The notes beneath the pieces were generated by a model, which saw only the letters and a program-made list of their open reading frames with translations, had not been told where the DNA came from and made no database searches. A DNA stretch of 58,845 nucleotides, taken from NCBI RefSeq assembly GCF_900167415.1, contig NZ_FUWU01000016.1:1-58845 (forward strand), read 5' to 3'. How positions within the stretch are numbered: the stretch's first letter is position 1; each line of letters begins with the position of its first letter. This document shows positions 32,686 to 42,082 of the stretch, in pieces. A program made the translations under genes and the position numbers. The DNA is from Fibrobacter intestinalis. Its GTDB lineage: Bacteria > Fibrobacterota > Fibrobacteria > Fibrobacterales > Fibrobacteraceae.

Positions 32686-33987
32686 ATGAAAAAAATAAAA
32701 TTAGGGATCGTCTTTTTGCTGGTCGCTCTGTCGGGCGCATTCGCCGCCATCGATACGATTTCTGTGGATGTCGGCGTTTCTTTGGAAAATACCATGCCGA
32801 TTGGGCTGATTCCCTTTGAACAAAACGGACAATTTGAAGCGCTCTCTGCAAAGCCCGAAGAGATTTTAAAAAATGATTTTCATTTGTCGGGGCGTTTTGC
32901 CGTTGTGGAAAGCGAAAAATTCAAAATGGTCACTTTTGTCCGCGCCGGAGCCAAATTCTACGTTACCGGAAAAATCGAACAGATCGACGGTTCCAAAGTG
33001 CGACTCTCGTGCTACCTTTATGCGACCCAGACCAAGGATTTGATTTTGGGCGAAGCCTATTCGGTTTCACAAAAGCAGGTTCGCGAAGCCCTGCACGACT
33101 TTACGGACAAAATGGTAAAACAGCTCTGGGGCGAATACGGAGTCGCTTCGACCTCTCTTGCCTGGGTTTCTAAAATTGACGGTGTGAAGCAGATAGTGGT
33201 CGCCGACTATGACGGTTACAATCGCCGCCAAATCACCCGCGACACGACAATCAGCATGATGCCGACTTGGACAAAGGACAACGGAGGAATTGTATTTGTC
33301 AGCTTTAGAAACGGCAAGGCGCAACTTTTTGAGCGTCGCTTGAATTCCTCTGCCGAGCGTCGTCTTTTTGCCGACAAGTCGCAGACTTTCAGTCCGGCAG
33401 TCAATCCGAAAACAGGCGAACTTCTGTTCGCTTCCATCAGCGGAAACAAGACGACTCTTTATTTGGGCGACCCGGAAACGGGAAAGAGCCGCAAGCTGCT
33501 GTATGGCCGATTTTCACAGGTGAGTCCTTCGTGGAGTCCGTTCGGAACAGAAATTTTATACACGAGCGATCGGGGCGGCAGACCGCAGATTTTTGCGATG
33601 GGCAAGGATGGAAGCGATGTGCGCCGCGTGACCTTTATGGGAAATTATAATGAACGGGCTTCCTGGAGTCCTTCGGGCGACCGCATTGTTTACACGTCGA
33701 TGGACGGCGGAAAAATGAATATTTACACCTGCGCTTTGGATGGCTCCGACATTGTCCAGCTGACCAGCAACGCCGGCAACAATGAACACCCGACCTGGTC
33801 TCCCGACGGAATGCTCATCGCTTTTTCGAGCGACCGTTCCGGTTCTTACCAGATTTACATGATGCGTAAAGATGGAACGAACGTAACCCGGATTACGAAT
33901 GGCGGAGAAAACACTTCTCCGACGTGGTCGTGGTATTCCCCGGAAAAACAAAAACAGATTTCACAACAAAACGAAGAAGGATGGTAG
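32686..33987 (+). CDS. tolB: Tol-Pal system periplasmic beta-propeller protein TolB
   Basis: 433 aa from ATG 32686; TTG 32677 is less likely. Signal peptide MKKIKLGIVFLLVALSGAFA. Residues about 30-150 form the N-terminal TolB domain (GLIPFEQNG ... FYVTGKIEQIDGSKVRLSCY). The C-terminal six-bladed propeller has the repeated PSWSPFGTEILYTSDRGG, ASWSPSGDRIVYTSMDGG and PTWSPDGMLIAFSSDRSG blades. TolB links Pal and the inner-membrane TolQRA motor during constriction. pal follows after 4 nt and cpoB after that. tolQ, tolR and tolA are not in this window. Confidence 0.95.
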   Translation: MKKIKLGIVFLLVALSGAFAAIDTISVDVGVSLENTMPIGLIPFEQNGQFEALSAKPEEILKNDFHLSGRFAVVESEKFKMVTFVRAGAKFYVTGKIEQIDGSKVRLSCYLYATQTKDLILGEAYSVSQKQVREALHDFTDKMVKQLWGEYGVASTSLAWVSKIDGVKQIVVADYDGYNRRQITRDTTISMMPTWTKDNGGIVFVSFRNGKAQLFERRLNSSAERRLFADKSQTFSPAVNPKTGELLFASISGNKTTLYLGDPETGKSRKLLYGRFSQVSPSWSPFGTEILYTSDRGGRPQIFAMGKDGSDVRRVTFMGNYNERASWSPSGDRIVYTSMDGGKMNIYTCALDGSDIVQLTSNAGNNEHPTWSPDGMLIAFSSDRSGSYQIYMMRKDGTNVTRITNGGENTSPTWSWYSPEKQKQISQQNEEGW

Positions 33988-33991
33988 AACA

Positions 33992-34579
33992 ATGAAACAG
34001 TTTATGATGCTTGCGCTTTCGGCTGCTGCGGTTTTTGCGGTCGTTGCCTGCTCCAAAAACAAGCCGCCCGTAAATCCGGTCGTCAAGGAAGAACCGGCTG
34101 CTGTTGCGGCATCCCCTAATGCGGATTCGCTCGCGAAAGCAAAGGCGGATTCGATTGAAAAAGCGCGTTTGGAATCGGAGCGTCTGGAGGCAGAACGCCT
34201 AGAAGCGGAACGTGCTCGCGTGGAAAAACTTTTTAATGAATTGATGTCCGAAGACGTTTATTTCGATTTCGACAAGTCTGAACTTACAGAAAAGGCGAAG
34301 GAAATTTTGACGCAGGTCGGCGACATTCTGTTGAAGGAATCCCGTTTTGTCATTGTCGTTGAAGGGCACACGGACGCGCGCGGAACGGAAGATTACAACA
34401 TGACACTCGGCAGCAAGCGCGCCATGAAAGTCAAAGAATTTTTGAGTGCCTATGGCGTGGGCGACGATCGCATGGAAACCGTGAGCTATGGCAAGGAAAA
34501 GCCGAAGGTTGCCGGTCAGACCGAAGAAGCTTTTGCCCAGAATCGCCGTGCCAATTTTAAAGTCAATATCAAAAAGTAA
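33992..34579 (+). CDS. pal: Peptidoglycan-associated lipoprotein Pal
   Basis: 195 aa. Signal MKQFMMLALSAAAVFAVVAC with lipobox VVAC (Cys20). An Ala/Glu/Arg-rich helical linker (about 50-85) precedes the OmpA-like domain: VYFDFDKSELTEKAKEILTQ, VIVVEGHTDARGTEDYNMTL, GSKRAMKVKEFLSAYGV and QNRRANFKV. Anchors the outer membrane to peptidoglycan with TolB. Four nt after tolB, with no strong ribosome site, suggesting translational coupling. Confidence 0.95.
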   Translation: MKQFMMLALSAAAVFAVVACSKNKPPVNPVVKEEPAAVAASPNADSLAKAKADSIEKARLESERLEAERLEAERARVEKLFNELMSEDVYFDFDKSELTEKAKEILTQVGDILLKESRFVIVVEGHTDARGTEDYNMTLGSKRAMKVKEFLSAYGVGDDRMETVSYGKEKPKVAGQTEEAFAQNRRANFKVNIKK

Positions 34580-34612
34580 TTGCGTCGTCATTTTGGCGAA
34601 TTAGAGGGTTTT

Positions 34613-35563
34613 ATGAAACGTCTGATTTTTGGTTCCTTGTTTTGCGCATTCGCTCTTACAGCGTGTTCCAGCGTGACTCTTCTCCGAACCAAGGAGATGC
34701 AAGCGGTTGGCGATGACGTGAAAAAGGATGTCAGGCAGGAAGTGGCGGCATCTGTCGAAGCGAATAACGCTCGGATGGATTCGTTGCAGCGCATCATAGA
34801 TTCCTTGAGCCTTGTGCAAAAAAGGATGAAAGTCGAACTTGCGATGCTTTCTTCCAAGATTGCGGACATCAGCGATAAGAATGACAGTCATCATGAAGAA
34901 CTGCTTTATCGGCTGGATATGCTTCTTGGCAAGTCGGACAAAATTCTTTCCAAGAAGGTTGTCGTTGGCGGGCAGACCGAAACGGTTCAGGCGGACAGTG
35001 CTGTCATTTCTGCAGAAAAAATGCAGGCTCTCGATTCGCTTTTCACCACGGCGCGCGCAGACTATCATAAAGGCGAAATCAAACTGGCGTATTCGGGTTT
35101 CAAACAGATTTACGAAGAATCGAAAACGGGAACCATTGCCAGCGAAGCTCTTTACTGGATGGGCGTCTGCCTTTCGGATGCCGGACAAACGGATAAGGCG
35201 AAAATCGTTTTTGCTCGGGAAATCAAGCAATTCCCGGAGGCTTCCAAAAGTTGTGCCGCTTTGATTAAATTGGCGAATATCGCTGGAGCGGAAGGCGACC
35301 AGAAATTGCAAAAGCAGTATCTGCAAAAAATTTTGGGAACCAAGAGCTGTTCGGATTCGAATGAATTCTTGCAGGCCGCAGAAATGCTGGAAACGATTTT
35401 GAATGGCGATACGGTTGAAGAGCCGCATCCTGTTGCGGATTCTTCGGCAAAGGCGCAAACGCAAATCCTCGATACAGATTCAACGGGTGTCGTTCCGGCT
35501 GCGGATACGCTTCCGAAAGTCCCGGTCTCGGATTCCTTCGCGACGGATTCTACTGCTTCGTAA
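34613..35563 (+). CDS. cpoB: Cell-division coordinator CpoB/YbgF-like lipoprotein
   Basis: 316 aa from the ATG at 34613, after TTAGAGGG. Here a lipobox (LTAC, Cys18) is present, unlike the soluble E. coli protein. A coiled coil (about 25-100: VKKDVRQEVAASVEANNARM, SLVQKRMKVELAMLSSKIAD) is followed by TPR-type helices (ALDSLFTTARADYHKGEIKL, ALYWMGVCLSDAGQTDKAKI) and a Ser/Asp/Val-rich tail after ~270. Third gene of tolB-pal-cpoB; expected to coordinate peptidoglycan synthesis with outer-membrane constriction. The tail is an extra feature of this lineage. Confidence 0.85.
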   Translation: MKRLIFGSLFCAFALTACSSVTLLRTKEMQAVGDDVKKDVRQEVAASVEANNARMDSLQRIIDSLSLVQKRMKVELAMLSSKIADISDKNDSHHEELLYRLDMLLGKSDKILSKKVVVGGQTETVQADSAVISAEKMQALDSLFTTARADYHKGEIKLAYSGFKQIYEESKTGTIASEALYWMGVCLSDAGQTDKAKIVFAREIKQFPEASKSCAALIKLANIAGAEGDQKLQKQYLQKILGTKSCSDSNEFLQAAEMLETILNGDTVEEPHPVADSSAKAQTQILDTDSTGVVPAADTLPKVPVSDSFATDSTAS

Positions 35564-35816
35564 AAATTCGTTTTTTTGAAAAAGGATGAAAGTCAAGTTT
35601 TCTTGGCTTTCATTTTTATTTGAAAGCGAAAATATTACAGAAAATAAAAACGGCTGCGTTTTTTTAATGGATTTTTCTTCGGCGAAAATCGGGGATGGCT
35701 TGTCGTGAACGATAATCGGCGAACTCGTTCGCCATAATGCTTGCGTATAAATGTCGGCTATGGAATGAAATTGTTTTGTGAGCAATTCCTGAATACTACC
35801 CGAAACTTTTAAATAA

Positions 35817-35847
35817 AAAAACGTCTTCGCAAAGCGAAGGCGTTTTC
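35817..35847. terminator. Bidirectional terminator between cpoB and argF
   Basis: AAACGTCTTCGC-AAA-GCGAAGGCGTTT, 11-12 bp with one T-G pair, A-rich left and T-rich right arms. It ends argF (minus strand) and may also stop read-through from cpoB. The 35564-35816 spacer shows no gene. Confidence 0.85.
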
Positions 35848-35864
35848 CCGATAAAGATTTTGGA

Positions 35865-36821
35865 TTAGACCTTTCCCAAATCCGCAGTCGGCGTCATCAG
35901 TTGCCAAAGGACCGCTTTGTGCGCATGCAGACGGTTTTCGGCCTCTTCAAATGCCATATTGATTTTTGGATTGTCCATCACGGAATCCGTGATTTCTTCG
36001 CCGCGGTGCGCGGGAAGGCAGTGGCTAACCTTGCAATGCGATGGGGCAAACCGCAAAAGTTCGTCGTTAATCTGGAATGGGAGAAAGTGGCTTTGCTTGG
36101 CGGCTTTCTCGCCTTCCTGTCCCATGCTGACCCAGACATCGCTGTAAAGAATGTCGGCGTCCTTGACGGCTTCTTTCGGGTCGTGGAAAACGCGATATTG
36201 CCGTCCGCGTTTTTTCAAAAGCGGTTCCATTTCGCGGATGACGGCTTCGGGCTGCTCGTATCCTTGAGGGCAGGCGAGTGTAAAATTCATACCCAGTTTT
36301 GCGCAAAGGACAAGGAAGGAATTGGCGACATTGTTTCCGTCACCGATAAAAGCGATTGTCTTTCCGCTGAAGTCGCCGAGTTGTTCCCGAATGGTTTGTG
36401 CAAAGGCAAATGCTTGACAAGGATGCGAATCATCTGTGAGGGCGTTGATGATAGGAATGGATCCGTATTCGGCGAGCTTTTCGACAAGTTCCTGCTTGAA
36501 ACAGCGCACGACCAGCGCATTTACCCAGCGGGAAAGGCAGGTGGCGACATCGTGGATGCTTTCGCGTTTGCCAAGTCCGATGGAATCGGGGGCAAGGAGA
36601 ACTGCCGAACCACCGAGCTGGTGAATGCCGACCTGAAAGGTGGTAATCGTTCGCAAAGAGGGCTTTTCAAAGAACATTCCGATATTCTGCCCGTGAAAAC
36701 GATCTGAAAATTGTCCATTGTGGACTTCTTTTTTGAGGCGAATAGCGATTTCGACCGTGTCGAGGATGCGTTCCTCGCTCCAGTCGGCGAGACGTAAAAG
36801 ATGTTTATTTTTGTCGGTCAT
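35865..36821 (-). CDS. argF: Ornithine carbamoyltransferase
   Basis: 318 aa. Converts ornithine and carbamoyl phosphate to citrulline. Carbamoyl phosphate motif FEKPSLRTITTFQVG (Ser-Leu-Arg-Thr variant of SxRT), HPCQAFAFAQTIRE, and the ornithine-binding HCLPAHRGEEI are present; the last separates it from acetylornithine and aspartate transcarbamoylases. Start at MTDKNKHLLRLADW, 8 nt after AGGA; earlier ATG codons at 36827 and 36830 are too close to the ribosome site. A single-gene unit ending in a strong terminator. Confidence 0.93.
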   Translation of the reverse strand: MTDKNKHLLRLADWSEERILDTVEIAIRLKKEVHNGQFSDRFHGQNIGMFFEKPSLRTITTFQVGIHQLGGSAVLLAPDSIGLGKRESIHDVATCLSRWVNALVVRCFKQELVEKLAEYGSIPIINALTDDSHPCQAFAFAQTIREQLGDFSGKTIAFIGDGNNVANSFLVLCAKLGMNFTLACPQGYEQPEAVIREMEPLLKKRGRQYRVFHDPKEAVKDADILYSDVWVSMGQEGEKAAKQSHFLPFQINDELLRFAPSHCKVSHCLPAHRGEEITDSVMDNPKINMAFEEAENRLHAHKAVLWQLMTPTADLGKV

Positions 36822-36989
36822 GTTCATCATCCTTTTCCGGCGTGCCGAAAAACAAAAAGAGCTGCCCAAAACCATTTGGACGGCATTGTTTCCCGGTGAT
36901 GCGGGAGAGAAAGATACAATTTAATATATTTTTCTTGAACAAGAGTACTTTTGCTTTGTAAAATATGAAAATATAAGTGAGAAAAAGGT

Positions 36990-37130
36990 GGAATGGGAAA
37001 TTTTTATATACAAAATTCTACCCGATTTATTTGCCTTTCGATTAGTTCGACAAACGGCTGCTGAGCTTGTCGAAGCACACTAACCGGCGGTCCCTGAGTT
37101 TATCGAAGGGCAGGGACCGGTTGCCGCACT
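36990..37130 (+). repeat. Composite repeat, copy with TATATA boundary and TTCGAC blocks
   Basis: The 36822-37184 spacer has no gene. ATTTTTATATACAAAATTC-TACCCGATTT (36998-37027) is the boundary; then paired blocks TTCGACAAACGGCTGCTGAG / CTTGTCGAAGCACAC and GGTCCCTGAGTTTATCGAAG / GGGCAGGGACCGG (37046-37125), themselves partly palindromic, then worn heptads (CCCTAAC, CCCTTGT). Confidence 0.7.
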
Positions 37131-37184
37131 TTCCCCTTGTCTCTGATCCCTAACCCCTTGTCCCTTTGCTGGAAAATTGTTCAT

Positions 37185-38048
37185 CTAAGTCAAGTTCAAA
37201 TAATATGTCGGTCGCAGATTCAAAAATTTTTCGTCGGCTTCCAGTTCGTCTGCGGGCTGATTTCTACCGATCAATAGAGCGGAATCGATTCCCGCATTCA
37301 TCGCTCCTCCGCAATCCGTCGCCAGCGTGTCGCCAATCATCACGGTGCGCATAGGCTGGGGAAGAGTCGCAAGCGCTTTTTCGTAAATGCCTTTGAATGG
37401 CTTCCCTAAATAATAGGTTTGCGGCTTGGCTTCCAGATAAAGTTTGTGTGCAAAATAGCCAGAAACGCCTTCCCGGTTGTGTCCAATGCGTGGAGCCCAG
37501 GCGTCAGGATTCAGGACAATGAGTTTTGCATTCGGGCGTTTTAAAATTTCCAGAGCCCTGTCGAATACGGCGGGATCTTTGCTTTGCGAAGAGACGATGA
37601 CCGTATTTTCCGAAGGGAATTCCGTCGCTCGGACGCCACCAGCGGTTAAATGTTCCAAGCCATCTTTTTTCCCGACGTAAAACGCTTCGTGTATGCCAAT
37701 CTGTTGGGCGAAATCCGGAAAGAGAGTCCCCGACGAAATGATTTCCGATGGCGCAAAAGGAATGTTCATTTGATCCAGTTGGATCATCATTTTAGAAATG
37801 GACGAGGAGGCTGCATTGGTGACCAAGCGCATGGGCTTTCCGGAGCGTCGCACTTTTTTGTACATTTCCACGGCACCCGGATAGACGTAATTATCCCGAC
37901 AATAGAAAGTGCCAAATGCGTCGAAGAAAAAAGCGTCATAATGCTCAACAAGAAAATCCAGATGGACTTGCTCAGTTTTGTTTGGCATGGGAACAAAACC
38001 GCCGACTTGGAAATAATGCCTGTATATTTCTCGTTCAAAAATTTCCAT
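37185..38048 (-). CDS. HAD-superfamily hydrolase, NagD/PGP-like (subfamily IIA)
   Basis: 287 aa from ATG 38048, 7 nt after AGAGG. Motif I DAFFFDAFGTFYCRDNYVYP has the nucleophile Asp followed by a second Asp in DAFGT; motif II RLVTNAASSS; C-terminal motif III/IV LGKPFKGIYEKAL and MIGDTLATDCGGAMNAGIDS. The GxxxRxVTNxxSxS and GDTxxTD spacing fits the NagD/phosphoglycolate phosphatase group, cytoplasmic sugar-phosphate or nucleotide phosphatases. Substrate unknown. Confidence 0.88.
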   Translation of the reverse strand: MEIFEREIYRHYFQVGGFVPMPNKTEQVHLDFLVEHYDAFFFDAFGTFYCRDNYVYPGAVEMYKKVRRSGKPMRLVTNAASSSISKMMIQLDQMNIPFAPSEIISSGTLFPDFAQQIGIHEAFYVGKKDGLEHLTAGGVRATEFPSENTVIVSSQSKDPAVFDRALEILKRPNAKLIVLNPDAWAPRIGHNREGVSGYFAHKLYLEAKPQTYYLGKPFKGIYEKALATLPQPMRTVMIGDTLATDCGGAMNAGIDSALLIGRNQPADELEADEKFLNLRPTYYLNLT

Positions 38049-38160
38049 TAGGCAACCTCTAAAAATGGCTTGAGCAAAGAAAAATCGAGTGCGCTTAGAC
38101 AGGTTCCGCAACTATGCGATATGGACTCTATTTTTGAAAGAGCGTTTTTTGAAGAGGCCA

Positions 38161-39435
38161 TTATTGGGATTTCCTTTTAATTCCCCAGACCGCGGAAGAA
38201 TTTTTTCCGTTATCGCTGCGCCAAAGGATTTTATCTTGATGTCGGATGGAAGAGGAATATTTGATGAGGTAAGCTCCTGTGGCGGCTTTTCGGCGGTTGC
38301 TGGCCAGTAGGTTCCACTTCAAAAAAAGGATCTGTTGCTTTTGAAGGCAATCTCCTCCTAGAAAACGCGTGTCGTTGCAACGGGTTTCGGAATGAACTCC
38401 CGTCACATATTCGCCTTGGGTTGTGTAGATTTGCAGGAAAATGGAGATCGCGATGTTTTCTGCGAAAACGGAATCGAGCAGGACGGACTCCTGAATAAAA
38501 TGCCGAAATTCGTTTCCACCGAGTTTCAAGGCAACGCCTAGCTCTTGCGCATTGGGATGGATTTCGGTGGTGTCCGAAAAAATCCGTTCAAAAATCGGAA
38601 CATTGCGCAGCGCTTCGCTTTCTTCAGGAATCGAAAGTGAATTTGTGTATAATTGAATGCTCGACAAACCGGAAATAACTGCAAAGGGAGAGGTTTCGGG
38701 AACGCTGTTTTGTGAAGAATCCCGCAAAGCTCCTGGGCGAATGCGCAAAGAGTCGCCGGCGCGGGGAAAATCTCCATTCGGGATTTCATTCCAGAGGACG
38801 AGGGTTCGGTTGTTTAACCATTTGGCAGTAGCAGGCAGGGCATGAATTGCATCGGCGCGCTTGAATTGCAGAATTTCCTTGTGACTGTCGTTTTCAAAAA
38901 CGTCTTCCGTAAAGCGGACGAGTAGAGAGTCCTTTCCGTGGGCATGGCTTCGCAAGGTCGCTTGAAAAATATGAGGCGGCAGCGATTCGCGCATCAGCGC
39001 TTTCACACGGGTGGAATCGGTGTAGAGAATTTCTGCGTATCGGGATTTAGCGTCCAAATCGGTGCGTTCCAAAAGGATTCCCGTTTTTTGGGAAAAGTCC
39101 AGAAGAATCGAGTTGGCGTTTTCGGAGTCTTGAACGATTTCTTTTGGGGAAAAGAGGAACGCTTGGCTATTTCCTGCGGAATCCGGCCAGTAAAGGGTGA
39201 CGCTTTGCAGGGTGGAGTCGATATATTCTGGGGAAAGGTTTCCGAGAAACGCGATTTTCGCATAATCCATTTTACCGTCGAAATTTCGGTCTTCAAAATA
39301 GTTCTGGGATGCGGACGGGGGAATCGGTTCTTGGATAAATGCCGCAAAAGACGATACGCTAAAGAATGCGCACCAAAGCAGTGCGAAATGGAAACGGCGA
39401 AAACCTTTACGGATGTCAGCTGTGGAGAATACCAT
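38161..39435 (-). CDS. Exported protein with a possible T9SS-like C-terminus
   Basis: 424 aa. Signal region RRFHFALLWCAFFSVSSFA. Asp-rich start of the mature part (SASQNYFEDRNFDGKMDYAK) is like dockerin/calcium-loop segments, then long beta-rich stretches. The end (LKWNLLASNRRKAATGAYLI ... WRSDNGKNSSAVWGIKRK) resembles a sorting-domain-type beta fold (GxYxLxxxS...WG). No enzymatic motif seen. Its 5' end overlaps the 39416 gene by 20 nt, putting it in one operon with the aspartoacylase-like gene. Confidence 0.6.
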   Translation of the reverse strand: MVFSTADIRKGFRRFHFALLWCAFFSVSSFAAFIQEPIPPSASQNYFEDRNFDGKMDYAKIAFLGNLSPEYIDSTLQSVTLYWPDSAGNSQAFLFSPKEIVQDSENANSILLDFSQKTGILLERTDLDAKSRYAEILYTDSTRVKALMRESLPPHIFQATLRSHAHGKDSLLVRFTEDVFENDSHKEILQFKRADAIHALPATAKWLNNRTLVLWNEIPNGDFPRAGDSLRIRPGALRDSSQNSVPETSPFAVISGLSSIQLYTNSLSIPEESEALRNVPIFERIFSDTTEIHPNAQELGVALKLGGNEFRHFIQESVLLDSVFAENIAISIFLQIYTTQGEYVTGVHSETRCNDTRFLGGDCLQKQQILFLKWNLLASNRRKAATGAYLIKYSSSIRHQDKILWRSDNGKNSSAVWGIKRKSQ

Positions 39436-40036
39436 AGTCCCGACCTTCGGTTGGAATAATCAGGCGCATTTCGGAAAGAATGCCAATTTTTTGGGCGAGA
39501 ACGGTCTGGAAGTCTTCGCCGAGTTCCTCTTCTTCGTCCTGCTCCAGATTGTAGGCGTAGTAGCTGCCATCTCCAAAGAGAGTGAAACAGCAGTCCCAGT
39601 CGATTTTGGAGTTTTCATCGTCCATGCTTTCGAGCATCAAAACCGGCTGCGGGGCGGGAATAGGAGCTGCGTGTCCGTTTTCATAGAGAAAGTAGTTTTG
39701 CGAAATGAGCAGATGCTCCAAGGCCATGCTTGGTTTGGTGTCGGCGAATTCGTTACGAAGCCGCCGGATGTTGCCCAAATCGTCTTCAAAGGGATCCTGA
39801 AAATCCGCCGGTAAAACGATTTGCCAATAATCGAATTTTTTTCCCGAAGCGTCAAAGCGGTCTTGCCATTCTTTGGGCGGCTCGGGCCGCATCATCAGAA
39901 AGTCTTCAAAACTGTCCAGAATTTCGTTGAATCGGGATTTGTAAGGCGATTTCTGTTGTGCTTCGATCAGGGCTTTCACCGACTGAATTTTTTCTTCGGT
40001 GGTCAAGATGCGCAGTTCTTCGTTTTGCTCTTCCAT
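39416..40036 (-). CDS. Hypothetical cytoplasmic protein
   Basis: 206 aa, acidic (EEQNEELRILTTEEKIQSVK ... NLEQDEEEELGEDFQTVLAQ). Start at 40036 overlaps the upstream stop as TAATG; an ATG at 40042 is also possible. No signal, membrane segment or family signature that I recognise. The middle region PAPQPVLMLESMDDENSKID-WDCCFTLFGDGSYYAYNLE might be a globular beta domain. It sits between the aspartoacylase-like and the exported protein genes in a three-gene run. Confidence 0.6.
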   Translation of the reverse strand: MEEQNEELRILTTEEKIQSVKALIEAQQKSPYKSRFNEILDSFEDFLMMRPEPPKEWQDRFDASGKKFDYWQIVLPADFQDPFEDDLGNIRRLRNEFADTKPSMALEHLLISQNYFLYENGHAAPIPAPQPVLMLESMDDENSKIDWDCCFTLFGDGSYYAYNLEQDEEEELGEDFQTVLAQKIGILSEMRLIIPTEGRDYGILHS

Positions 40037-40929
40037 TACCATTCCTCGTTCGTTTTGGTGGTGAGGCTCATCGCTAATTTTTTTTCGTAGTAGGCGCTTT
40101 CGTGAATGAATATCGGAAAGACGGAAAATTCGCCCCTATAAGGAACATCCTCGCCGGAGAAGGTTTGGAAAAGCGGGTCGCCGGGCTTGACTTCCCGATA
40201 ATCTCCGTTCAAAAGATTCGGATGCACCATGGCGGTGATTTCCCCGAATTTGTCGCGGGGATAATCGATGTCTTGATATTGGGTATAGATGTCGATTTTT
40301 TTCTTGGGCTTTTGTTGCAAAATTCCCCGATTCCATTCTTCGGCGAGTTCCAAGTAGCGCAAAACAATTTTTTCGGTTTCAAAAAAGAGATGGGCGTTCA
40401 AGGAACCGTGAGGCTGGGGGCCGACTTCCAGACAAATGTCCGCTTTGGCAATCGTTCCAAAATAAGGCGATTCGCCCCGTTCTTCGGGTTGGTAATACAG
40501 AAACGCATGGGGGAATTCTTTCACGAGTTCGGCGCTTGCCCGCATGGTAAAAGGATCGCGTGCCGAAAGAATCAGGCAGATTCCCATATTTGACGTTGTA
40601 TTGTGAACGTCAATAATCAAATCTGTTTTTGTATTGGGACCTTTGGGTCCGAAGCGTCCATTGAGTTCTTGCGCCCGGCGAATTTCGTAGCTGTTGGGAT
40701 TTTGCAAGGCGAGAAGTTTATTTGAAAAACTGCGATTGAGGTCTCTGTCGATGTAGCGGCGGCATACGGCGGAAGCTTCGATATTGGTATGCACAAGTTC
40801 GATATTTGCGGATGGGCATTTGCTTCGGTAAAAATTTTTGTCGGCAAGCCATTTCTGATAAATCTTGATGCCGGTCAGTTCGTTGCCGTGAGTTCCGCCG
40901 GCGATAACGATGTTCTTTATTTTGTCCAT
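40036..40929 (-). CDS. Aspartoacylase-like zinc deacylase (ACY2/AspA family)
   Basis: 297 aa. M14-related fold hydrolysing N-acyl-aspartate or related N-acyl amino acids. Zinc ligand motif IAGGTHGNELTG (His14, Glu17), third ligand in DLIIDVHNTTSNMG (His near 109), substrate motif RRYIDRDLNRSF, catalytic EVGPQPHGSLNA. These match aspartoacylase rather than succinylglutamate desuccinylase, as no arginine-degradation genes are near. Heads a three-gene operon and is divergent from dusA. Confidence 0.88.
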   Translation of the reverse strand: MDKIKNIVIAGGTHGNELTGIKIYQKWLADKNFYRSKCPSANIELVHTNIEASAVCRRYIDRDLNRSFSNKLLALQNPNSYEIRRAQELNGRFGPKGPNTKTDLIIDVHNTTSNMGICLILSARDPFTMRASAELVKEFPHAFLYYQPEERGESPYFGTIAKADICLEVGPQPHGSLNAHLFFETEKIVLRYLELAEEWNRGILQQKPKKKIDIYTQYQDIDYPRDKFGEITAMVHPNLLNGDYREVKPGDPLFQTFSGEDVPYRGEFSVFPIFIHESAYYEKKLAMSLTTKTNEEW

Positions 40930-41095
40930 ATCCTAAATATACTTGTTTTTGAAAAATCCGCCTTTTGCTTCTTGGCTTTTGAACGGAAAAAGGAAAATGG
41001 CGAATGGAAATGTCGAAAAAGGGAAAATCGGCGGGGACTTGTTTTTGTTGCAGGAAGCAAAAATGTTTTGCTTGTCGATTTGTAAATTTGGTCGC

Positions 41096-42082
41096 ATGAA
41101 ATTTTCGGATTTGCATTTCCACAGACGCTTGTCCATTGCTCCTATGCTGGACTTTACCGACAGGCATGAACGTTATTTTTTGCGTCTTCTTTCCAAGCAA
41201 GTTCTTCTTTACACCGAAATGATTGTTGTCAATGCGCTTTTGCATGCCAAACCGAAATTTTTAAAACATTCCCCCGAAGAAAATCCCGTGGCTGTGCAAC
41301 TCGGAGGGAGCGAACCGAAAATGCTCGCGGAATGTGCGAAAATGGTGGAAGATGTCGGCTTTGATGAAGTGAATCTGAATTGCGGCTGTCCATCGGAACG
41401 GGTTCAGTGCGGTTCTTTCGGAGCGGTTCTGATGAAGCAAAAGGACAAGGTTGCCGAGTGTGTGCAGGCGATGCGGGCAAAGGTGAAAATACCGGTCACG
41501 GTCAAGACCCGGTTGGGAGTGGATGAATGGACGGATTATGCGTTTTTCAAGGATTTTGTGGAAACGGTGCATTCCGCGGGTTGCGATGCGTTTATTATTC
41601 ATGCGAGAACGGCAAAACTGCGGGGATATTCTCCCAAAGAAAATCGGGAAAAACCGACGATTTGTTATGAATCGGTTTATCGTTTGAAAACGGAACATCC
41701 CGATTGGAATGTCAGTGTGAATGGCGATGTGAAAACTCTGGATCAGGTGAAATCGCATTTGCAGCATGTTGACGGTGTGATGATGGGGCGAGCGGTCTAT
41801 GCGAATCCGTGGATTCTTCGCTCGGCGGATTCGGAAATTTTTGGCAAAGATGATGCGGCGCCTGCAACGCGCAAAGAGCTTTTGGAACAATTCTTGCCTT
41901 ATATGGAAAAAGAGCTTGCGGAAGGTTGCCCGCTGACGATTCTTGTCAAACATCTTTTTGGCCTTTTTGCGGGAATTCCTGGAGGAAAAAAATTCCGGCA
42001 GATTCTTTCGGAAGGAGCGTCAAATTCGGGTGCTGGCATAGAGCTTGTGAAAAAAGCGATGGCGGAAGTTTCGGAAGTGTAG
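41096..42082 (+). CDS. dusA: tRNA-dihydrouridine synthase, DusA type
   Basis: 328 aa from ATG 41096; the frame continues upstream without similarity. FMN enzyme that reduces uridines in the D-loop of tRNA. DusA signatures: LSIAPMLDFTDRHERYFLRL, LLYTEMIVVNALLH, VAVQLGGSEP, VNLNCGCPSERVQCGSFGAV (catalytic Cys), HARTAKLRGYSPKENRE, VNGDVKTLDQV, GVMMGRAVYANPWIL. YSPKENR is typical of DusA. Downstream is a long repeat-bearing spacer. Confidence 0.93.
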   Translation: MKFSDLHFHRRLSIAPMLDFTDRHERYFLRLLSKQVLLYTEMIVVNALLHAKPKFLKHSPEENPVAVQLGGSEPKMLAECAKMVEDVGFDEVNLNCGCPSERVQCGSFGAVLMKQKDKVAECVQAMRAKVKIPVTVKTRLGVDEWTDYAFFKDFVETVHSAGCDAFIIHARTAKLRGYSPKENREKPTICYESVYRLKTEHPDWNVSVNGDVKTLDQVKSHLQHVDGVMMGRAVYANPWILRSADSEIFGKDDAAPATRKELLEQFLPYMEKELAEGCPLTILVKHLFGLFAGIPGGKKFRQILSEGASNSGAGIELVKKAMAEVSEV

